NCBI GenBank assembly: GCA_046155815.1
Contig: JBJXFY010000158.1
Coordinates: 1-9,488 of the forward strand
Length of the DNA: 9,488 nt
Source of the DNA: JBJXFY01 sp046155815
GTDB taxonomy: Bacteria; Verrucomicrobiota; Verrucomicrobiia; Limisphaerales; CAIMTB01
Direction of reading: 5' to 3'
Of the stretch, positions 5,490 through 9,488 are shown piece by piece; position 1 is the first letter of the stretch; every line of letters begins with the position of its first letter. The position numbers were made by a program, and so were the translations under genes. The notes beneath the pieces were generated by a model that was given only the letters and a program-made list of their open reading frames with translations, had not been told where the DNA came from and did no database searches.

Positions 5490-6599
5490 TCATTCAAACG
5501 TGTACTGCAGGCCGAGCATCCCCGTGTTCACCGTGTAGTCGGACGCCGGCGTGTTGTCGTCCGTCTCCTCGCGCACGTATTCGACGTAGGCGGACCAGCC
5601 GTCGCCCAGCCGGTATTCGGCCCGCGCCACCGCCGCGACCTCGATGATGCGGCGCAACGCCGAGCCCGTGCCGGAGATCGTCTGCGTGGGGTAGTCGTAA
5701 TACCAGGCCCGGCACTCGGCCCGCAGCGACCAGGGCGCAGCGTCGTAGCGGGCGATGGCGCGCGCACCGTACCGCGTGAAGTCGAAGTAGCCGCCGCCGT
5801 TGTCCTCGTTGCCGCCCAGCGAGAGGCGGAGCTGGGTGCGCCAGCGCCGGCCTGCATCCCAGCCCTGCCGCCATTCCGTCTCGACCTCGCGCGCATGCAT
5901 CACCAGGCCCTCGTCCAGCGCGAAACCCTCCGCGTCGAGCGCAAGCCGGTTGTCAAACACGCGCTCCCTCAGCCGGCCGCCAAGCGTGACCGTGCTCCGA
6001 GGCGCGGGTGTCCACTTCAGCTTGAGCCGCATTCCGCCCTCCCAGTCGTCGTCGAGCGGCTCGCTGAAGAGCTGCCGGACGACCTCGACCTCGGCGTCGA
6101 GCCGCAGCTCGCGGTGCAGGTCCAACCCGGCGGCTGGCCGTGCGGTCAGCGTGTGACCGGTGGCGTCCACGGTGGTGAGGTTGGCCTCCGTGGTCGAGAC
6201 GTCGAACACCGAGTCCTGAAACACATAGTCCGCGCCGAGGCCGAAGCTGCCCCACCGGCCGGCGTCGCGCTTGAAGGCCGCCTGCAACAGCGCCAGGGCC
6301 TCGGGATCGAGGTCGGCGGCAAAGAAGTGGGTGTACTCGCCCGTCGCCAGCAGGGTGTACTGGCTGTGATCCGGGCCGACGCCGAGCCAGCTTGCGTCCG
6401 CCGCCAGGCCGCCCAGCGGCGAGCCAATCGGCGCCACGGTGCTGAGCAGCACGTTGTCGCGGTAGCCGGTGAACGTCCGCAGTGACACTTCGGGCAGCCA
6501 CACGGTCGCCTCGGCCGCCGGCTCCTCCGCGGCGCGCGCCGGCAACAGGGTGGCGGCGAGCCACGGCAGGATCGCAGTGCGGGCGGCGGTCAGGCTCAC
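5490..6599 (-). CDS. Predicted outer-membrane beta-barrel protein
   Basis: The product is 369 aa with a Sec signal peptide (AARTAILPWLAATLLPARAA, cleavage near residue 24). The mature part alternates polar and hydrophobic/aromatic residues in strand-sized segments: EVSLRTFTGYRDNVLLS near the N-terminus, then SQYTLLATGEYTHFFA, GSFGLGADYVFQDS, RLKLKWTP, STVTLGGRLRERVF, WSLRAECRAWYYDY, EVAAVARAEYRLGDGWSAY, and the final strand MLGLQYTFE. Strand ends with aromatic residues and a Phe one residue from the C-terminus fit an outer-membrane barrel. Acidic loops (EPLDDDWE, REETDDNTP) fit surface or periplasmic turns. The substrate or role is unknown. The start is a GTG at 6599; an in-frame TAG lies four codons upstream, so no longer version exists. 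No Shine-Dalgarno is visible. A strong leader hairpin lies just upstream. Confidence 0.8.
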   Translation of the reverse strand: MSLTAARTAILPWLAATLLPARAAEEPAAEATVWLPEVSLRTFTGYRDNVLLSTVAPIGSPLGGLAADASWLGVGPDHSQYTLLATGEYTHFFAADLDPEALALLQAAFKRDAGRWGSFGLGADYVFQDSVFDVSTTEANLTTVDATGHTLTARPAAGLDLHRELRLDAEVEVVRQLFSEPLDDDWEGGMRLKLKWTPAPRSTVTLGGRLRERVFDNRLALDAEGFALDEGLVMHAREVETEWRQGWDAGRRWRTQLRLSLGGNEDNGGGYFDFTRYGARAIARYDAAPWSLRAECRAWYYDYPTQTISGTGSALRRIIEVAAVARAEYRLGDGWSAYVEYVREETDDNTPASDYTVNTGMLGLQYTFE

Positions 6600-6614
6600 C
6601 GGCTCAGGCTAGGA

Positions 6615-6648
6615 CGGGGCCGCCACACAGGGGAAGTTGGCGGCCCCG
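6615..6648 (-). promoter_or_regulatory. Strong hairpin in the leader of the beta-barrel gene
   Basis: cggggccgcca at 6615-6625 pairs perfectly with tggcggccccg at 6638-6648: an 11-bp GC-rich stem with a 12-nt loop. It sits 16 nt upstream of the GTG start at 6599. No T-tract follows on the minus strand, so it is less likely a terminator than the adjacent hairpin at 6658-6686. It could be an mRNA-stabilising or leader-control structure. Confidence 0.55.
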
Positions 6649-6686
6649 AAAAGAAAACCGGGCGACCCTCGCGCAAGGTCGCCCGG
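6649..6686 (-). terminator. Intrinsic terminator after the coiled-coil gene
   Basis: Read on the minus strand, ccgggcgacc (6686-6677) and ggtcgcccgg (6667-6658) form a perfect 10-bp stem with a 9-nt loop. It is followed directly by TTTTCTTTT (6657-6649). This is the textbook shape of a Rho-independent terminator. It lies about 40 nt after the stop of the 6728-7219 gene and upstream of the beta-barrel gene, so the two genes are probably separate transcription units or only partly linked by read-through. Confidence 0.85.
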
Positions 6687-6727
6687 CTGGCACTCACCCG
6701 GAGACACCTCGTAACCGGGCGAAATCT

Positions 6728-7219
6728 CTATTCACCGTCGCGGCCCCGGCGCTCACGCGCCTTCTCCTTCGCCGCATCAATCAACTCCTGCCTCAGCGGC
6801 AGTTCCCTCTTCAGTTCCTCGATGCGCCGCCGCACTTCCTCACGCAGCATCTTCTGCTGCTCGATGAACTGCCGGCGCAGCTCCTGAAACTGCTCCCGGA
6901 ACTTCGCGCGATCCGCGTCGGTCGCGCCCTTCGTCTGCTGCACCAGCTCGGCACGCTTCTGGTCGAACGCCTCTCGCGCCTTTTGGAACTCGGAAAGCAG
7001 CCTCTTCACGTCCTCCGGGAGCACCGCCCGGCGACCGGCCCCGGCGTCAGGCAGATCAATGACTCTTTCCTGAACCACCGCCAGTTCCCGATCAGGTTCC
7101 CCGCGAACTTCCAACGCGCCACCATTGACCGGAACAACCCCGGAATCCTCTGCACGGCTTGTTGCGGACCAGTACAAGACTCCCACCAGCAGCAATCTCA
7201 ATGGCAACGGCACGTTCAT
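6728..7219 (-). CDS. Small exported coiled-coil protein of unknown function
   Basis: The product is 163 aa. Residues 1-23 form a signal peptide (MNVPLPLRLLLVGVLYWSATSRA, cleavage probably before EDSG). Residues 24-66 are a loosely structured region, and about 67-163 are a highly charged helix rich in Glu, Arg, Lys and Gln with heptad-like spacing (DVKRLLSEFQKAREAFDQKR, FREQFQELRRQFIEQQKMLR, VRRRIEELKRELPLRQELID), so it is probably a periplasmic coiled coil. I do not recognise a named family with certainty; similar small Glu/Gln/Arg-rich exported proteins are, from memory, common in Verrucomicrobiota. The ATG at 7219 has a GAGG Shine-Dalgarno at 7227-7224, spacing 4, unusual in this window. 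A sigma-54 promoter candidate lies 45 bp upstream and an intrinsic terminator follows, so it looks like a single-gene transcription unit. It is next to the NtrC-type regulator. Confidence 0.75.
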   Translation of the reverse strand: MNVPLPLRLLLVGVLYWSATSRAEDSGVVPVNGGALEVRGEPDRELAVVQERVIDLPDAGAGRRAVLPEDVKRLLSEFQKAREAFDQKRAELVQQTKGATDADRAKFREQFQELRRQFIEQQKMLREEVRRRIEELKRELPLRQELIDAAKEKARERRGRDGE

Positions 7220-7263
7220 TACGCCTCAATTCTGCCCCGCTTTCGCGTAGGCAAACCCTCCAT

Positions 7264-7279
7264 AGCTAGCTCCGTGCCA
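7264..7279 (-). promoter_or_regulatory. Sigma-54 (-24/-12) promoter candidate for the coiled-coil gene
   Basis: The minus strand reads TGGCACG (7279-7273), GAGC, then TAGCT (7268-7264). The consensus is TGGCACG-N4-TTGCW, so the only mismatch is the second T of TTGC. The invariant GG (7278-7277) and GC (7266-7265) are exactly 10 bp apart. Transcription would start near 7253, giving a leader of about 34 nt with the GAGG ribosome-binding site before the ATG at 7219. The next gene upstream encodes a sigma-54-dependent activator. Confidence 0.65.
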
Positions 7280-7317
7280 CGTGTGGCTTAGAGCATGCAT
7301 CTGACTGATCACAAGGG

Positions 7318-7335
7318 CGTTGGCGCCACCCAACG
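7318..7335. promoter_or_regulatory. Dyad upstream of the sigma-54 promoter, possible activator-binding site
   Basis: cgttgg (7318-7323) and ccaacg (7330-7335) form a perfect 6-bp inverted repeat with a 6-bp centre. Its middle lies about 73 bp upstream of the start predicted from the -24/-12 element, within range for an enhancer of an NtrC-family protein. A second, weaker dyad (cccag 7353-7357, ctggg 7366-7370) lies further upstream. No other role is evident in 7280-7399. Confidence 0.35.
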
Positions 7336-7399
7336 ACTCACGACGGTTTCTTCCCAGCCACCGTACTGGGGAGCCAAGCCCAAGTTTCGCCCCGCAAAC

Positions 7400-8830
7400 T
7401 CAGTCAGTTGGGGATTTTTCCCCAGCCGCGCCGTCCGTCCGAGCCCGGCCCTCGATCCGGTAGCGCACCACGTCCCGGGACACCCCCAGCAGGCGCGCCG
7501 CGGCGGAGACGTTGCCCTGGGCCTGTTCCAACGCGTGCGCCACCAACCGTTCCACGGCGGTCTCCAGCGAGAAGCCGGCCTCGGGAAACCGGAACGCCGG
7601 ATTGAACCACCCGCCGCCGAGGTCCGCCGCCCCCTCCGGACTGGTCGCGGCGGTCAGGCGCGGAAACGCCAGCCGCTCACCCTCGAAGACCAGCGCCCGC
7701 TCCAGCTCGTGGGCCAGTTCGCGGACGTTGCCCGGCCAGTCGTGCGCCCCCAGCCGGCGCGCACCGTCCGGCGTGATCGTCGCCGCGGGCAGCCGGTGAC
7801 GGCGGCGCAGTCGGCGCAGCAGCGTCTCCGCCAGCGGCACGATGTCGCCGCGCCGCGCGCGCAACGGCGGCAGGTCCACGCGGAACAGGTCCAGGCGGTG
7901 CAGCAGATCCTCGCGGAACTCGCGGGTGGCGATGAGTTCGCGCAGGTCGCGGTTGGTCGCGGCGATGATGCGCACGTCCACCGCGATCGCCTTGTTCCCG
8001 CCCAGCCGCCGGATGCGGCGGTCCTCGATCGCGGTCAGCAGCTTGGCCTGGAGCGGCAGGGACAGGCTGGCCAGCTCGTCGAGAAACAGCGAGCCGCCCC
8101 CGGCCGCCTCGAACAGCCCCATGCGCGCGGTGCGGGCGTCGGTGAACGCGCCCCGCTCGTGGCCGAAGAGCTCGGACTCGGCCAGCGTCTCCGGCAGCGC
8201 CGAGCAGTTCACCTCGACCAGCGGCGCCGCCGCGCGCGGGCCGCGCTCGTGGAGCCAGCGGGCGATGGTCGTCTTGCCCGTGCCCGTCTCGCCGGAGATC
8301 AGCACCGGCGGCAGCTCCGTGCCCATCCGGCGATCCGCGGCGAGGATTCGATCAAGCTGCGCGCGCAGCTCCGCCAGCCCGCTGCCGAAGAAGAACTCGT
8401 CGTCGCGCGGGGCCTGCTCCTCGCGGCGGTGCTCCTCGATCCGCGCGGCCTGCCGCGCCCGCCGCGCGCGGGCCAGCACCAGCGGCAGCTCCGCCGCCTC
8501 GAAGGGCTTCGTCAGGAAGTCCGCCGCGCCCAGGCGCATCGCCTCCACCGCCGCCTCCACGCCGCCCTCGGCCGTCATGACGATCACCGCCGTGCCGGCG
8601 GCGAACAGGCCCTCCCGCAGCAGGTCCGTGCCGCGGCCGTCAGGCAGGTTCACGTCCAGCAGGGCGAAGGTGAAGGCCTCGCCCGCAAGCAGCGCGCGGG
8701 CGCCGGCCAGGTCGCCGGCGGCGGTCACGTCCGCGCCGGCGCGTTCCAGGTGGGCGGTGAGCTGCCGGCGGAGGAGCGCTTCGTCCTCCACCAGCAGCAC
8801 GGTCGCGTCGGCCAGCGGCGCCTCAGGCAT
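7400..8830 (-). CDS. NtrC-family sigma-54-dependent response regulator
   Basis: This is a two-component transcription activator that should bind upstream of sigma-54 promoters and use ATP to open them. It is 476 aa from ATG at 8830; the frame is open to 9067 but the receiver domain starts directly after this ATG. Receiver (9-122): acidic pair E15/D16, phospho-acceptor D59 in LLDVNLPDGRG, T86, K108 in LTKPF. AAA+ domain (about 148-382): Walker A GETGTGKT (180-187), sigma-54 contact loop GAFTDA (227-232) in place of GAFTGA, Walker B GGSLFLDE (245-252), DWPGNVREL (364-372). Fis-type helix-turn-helix near 438-460 (GNVSAAARLLGVSRDVVRYR). Closest overall to NtrC/ZraR/AtoC-type regulators. No partner histidine kinase is in the window. 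It lacks a Shine-Dalgarno. Gene order suggests that it controls the downstream exported coiled-coil gene (inference). Confidence 0.93.
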   Translation of the reverse strand: MPEAPLADATVLLVEDEALLRRQLTAHLERAGADVTAAGDLAGARALLAGEAFTFALLDVNLPDGRGTDLLREGLFAAGTAVIVMTAEGGVEAAVEAMRLGAADFLTKPFEAAELPLVLARARRARQAARIEEHRREEQAPRDDEFFFGSGLAELRAQLDRILAADRRMGTELPPVLISGETGTGKTTIARWLHERGPRAAAPLVEVNCSALPETLAESELFGHERGAFTDARTARMGLFEAAGGGSLFLDELASLSLPLQAKLLTAIEDRRIRRLGGNKAIAVDVRIIAATNRDLRELIATREFREDLLHRLDLFRVDLPPLRARRGDIVPLAETLLRRLRRRHRLPAATITPDGARRLGAHDWPGNVRELAHELERALVFEGERLAFPRLTAATSPEGAADLGGGWFNPAFRFPEAGFSLETAVERLVAHALEQAQGNVSAAARLLGVSRDVVRYRIEGRARTDGAAGEKSPTD

Positions 8831-9292
8831 CCGCGCTTTGTCGCAGAAGAACGGGGCCGGCCGCAGTAAAAACGCGCGCGGGAGGGAACGGAGGGAACGA
8901 AGCGGGTCCGGCACCGGGCGACGGAGGGCCGAACTCCGCGAGGCCCTGAACGGCCGACGGCTCACTCGACCTAACGACCCCAGCTCAGCGACCCGGCCCG
9001 CGAGGGCGTTCGATTGCAACCGCGACGGCCCGCCGCGCGCCCCCGGCGGCTTCCCGCCGTCAGGCATGACACCATGGGCTCCCCGCGAGGGGATGCCCGA
9101 ATAGGAGCTGGTGACCCGGGGCCGCCCCCGGACACGCTCAGGGAAGCCGCGCCCGGCCCGGCCCGAGGCGGAAGGAACGACCGCGAAAGGAACACCGAAG
9201 GCTGCCCAAGAAGCGAACTCAACTCACGTCCAGGCCATTCCGTCGTTGACAACCCTCATAGGTGCATGCAGCGCATGGTTCGGCCTCGTGAT
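8831..9292. other. 462-bp gene-free stretch with three evenly spaced hairpins
   Basis: I see no convincing gene here on either strand; open frames are compositional. It holds a tandem pair of gagggaacg (8882-8890, 8891-8899) in the regulator's leader. On the minus strand GTTAGGT (8975-8969) follows gctgagctgg (8989-8980), resembling one end of an integron attC site. Three perfect hairpins start at 9044, 9080 and 9116. The first is cggcgg, loop cttc, ccgccg (9044-9059). The second is tcccc, GNRA-type loop gcga, gggga (9080-9093). The third is ccgggg, loop ccgc, ccccgg (9116-9131). From about 9180 to the right the GC content falls. Confidence 0.5.
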
Positions 9293-9488
9293 TCACGGGG
9301 CGCTCACCTCCGCAAAGCCAAGCTGGTTACCGTCAGGATCAACGACGCGAAAGTCTTTCATTCCCCATGGACGAAGCGCGAGAGGGAGGGTGATTCTCGC
9401 ACCACGATCGAGCAACTGCCGGTAGTAAACCTCAATTTTTCGCATGTGGATGTAAACTTGGCCTGGTGCAGGCGGACGCAACTGCGGA
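9293..9488 (-). CDS. Partial glyoxalase/bleomycin-resistance (VOC) superfamily protein, C-terminal part
   Basis: The minus strand is open from the right edge to a TGA at 9295-9293, giving about 65 residues that form the C-terminal half of a VOC domain. The diagnostic pieces are VYIHMRKIEVYYRQLLDRGA (strand plus helix), LRPWGMKDFRVVDPDGNQLG (the two final strands) and GFAE, where the Glu is the usual C-terminal metal ligand. Family members include lyases, dioxygenases and antibiotic-binding proteins; the substrate cannot be told from this fragment. The internal TTG at 9481 is not a believable start because the fold would be cut in half, so the gene begins beyond the window. Its base composition (100 G+C in 180 bases over 9301-9480, hand count, about 56%) is well below the rest of the window and suggests recent transfer. 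Confidence 0.85.
   Translation of the reverse strand, partial: PQLRPPAPGQVYIHMRKIEVYYRQLLDRGARITLPLALRPWGMKDFRVVDPDGNQLGFAEVSAP

Noticed and set aside
5457..6485. A 342-codon plus-strand open frame opposite the beta-barrel gene
   Set aside because: The minus-strand product has a signal peptide and regular strand-sized segments; the plus frame is Val/Arg/Gln-rich with no domain.
7408..7424. tgggg...cccca hairpin with a T-rich centre as terminator of the regulator gene
   Set aside because: It lies within the last codons of the gene and the T run is in the loop, not after the stem.
7295..8869. A 524-codon open frame on the plus strand, opposite the response regulator
   Set aside because: Its product is Arg/Gln/Ala/Leu-rich low-complexity with no domain, exactly antisense to a clear NtrC-type protein. 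High GC content keeps the opposite frame free of stops.
8831..9067. Extended N-terminus of the response regulator
   Set aside because: The added 79 residues are Arg/Pro/Ser-rich and contain no domain; the receiver domain starts directly after the ATG at 8830.
8842..9104. A possible small gene in the gene-free stretch (several short frames)
   Set aside because: No frame has a ribosome-binding site, plausible composition or a recognisable motif; all are rich in Arg, Pro and Gly as expected from GC-rich noncoding DNA.
1..9488. CRISPR array, tRNA, rRNA or transposase
   Set aside because: I looked for regularly spaced direct repeats, cloverleaf-like segments and transposase motifs by eye and saw none; the repeats present are palindromic elements and one short tandem repeat.

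Overview
The window is a GC-rich bacterial chromosome segment (about 70% G+C through most of it). Several things point to the Verrucomicrobiota, probably the Pedosphaera/Limisphaera side. The gaps carry short palindromic repeats and a 'cacgaatgga'-type inverted repeat of the kind scattered through such genomes. The partial gene at the left edge, the MCE-type lipid transporter and the small coiled-coil exported protein resemble families I associate with that phylum. Most genes lack a Shine-Dalgarno sequence. The assignment is inference from sequence style and is not proven.

Layout. At 1-254 (minus) is the N-terminal part of a small unknown protein that runs off the left edge. It is divergent from rlmN (338-1492, plus), which encodes the 23S rRNA/tRNA adenine-C2 methyltransferase. 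A cluster of three palindromes (1515-1616) and a plausible promoter (1671-1699) separate rlmN from a tight plus-strand operon. That operon holds an MlaE-type permease (1709-2569), an MlaF-type ATPase (2566-3303) and an MCE/MlaD-type substrate-binding protein (3317-4420). Together they should form an ABC phospholipid transporter of the cell envelope. A TPR lipoprotein (about 4570-5448) follows, preceded by a 29-nt-arm inverted repeat that blurs its start.

From 5490 to the right edge all genes are on the minus strand. Reading from right to left these are: the C-terminal piece of a glyoxalase/VOC-fold protein (9293-9488) in visibly lower-GC DNA; a 462-bp gene-free stretch with three evenly spaced hairpins; an NtrC-type response regulator (7400-8830); a small exported coiled-coil protein (6728-7219); and an outer-membrane beta-barrel protein (5490-6599). 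The coiled-coil gene has a good sigma-54 (-24/-12) promoter candidate at 7264-7279, a dyad upstream of it, and an intrinsic terminator after it. The simplest reading is that the adjacent regulator controls this gene.

Most notable points: (i) an MlaF-like ATPase with intact Walker A and B motifs but a substituted Q-loop, ABC signature and H-loop; (ii) the sigma-54 promoter, dyad and NtrC-type regulator arrangement driving an exported coiled-coil protein; (iii) repeat elements placed at gene edges or inside rlmN, including a four-copy 7-bp tandem repeat in its first codons. I did not find a CRISPR array, tRNA, rRNA or transposase.
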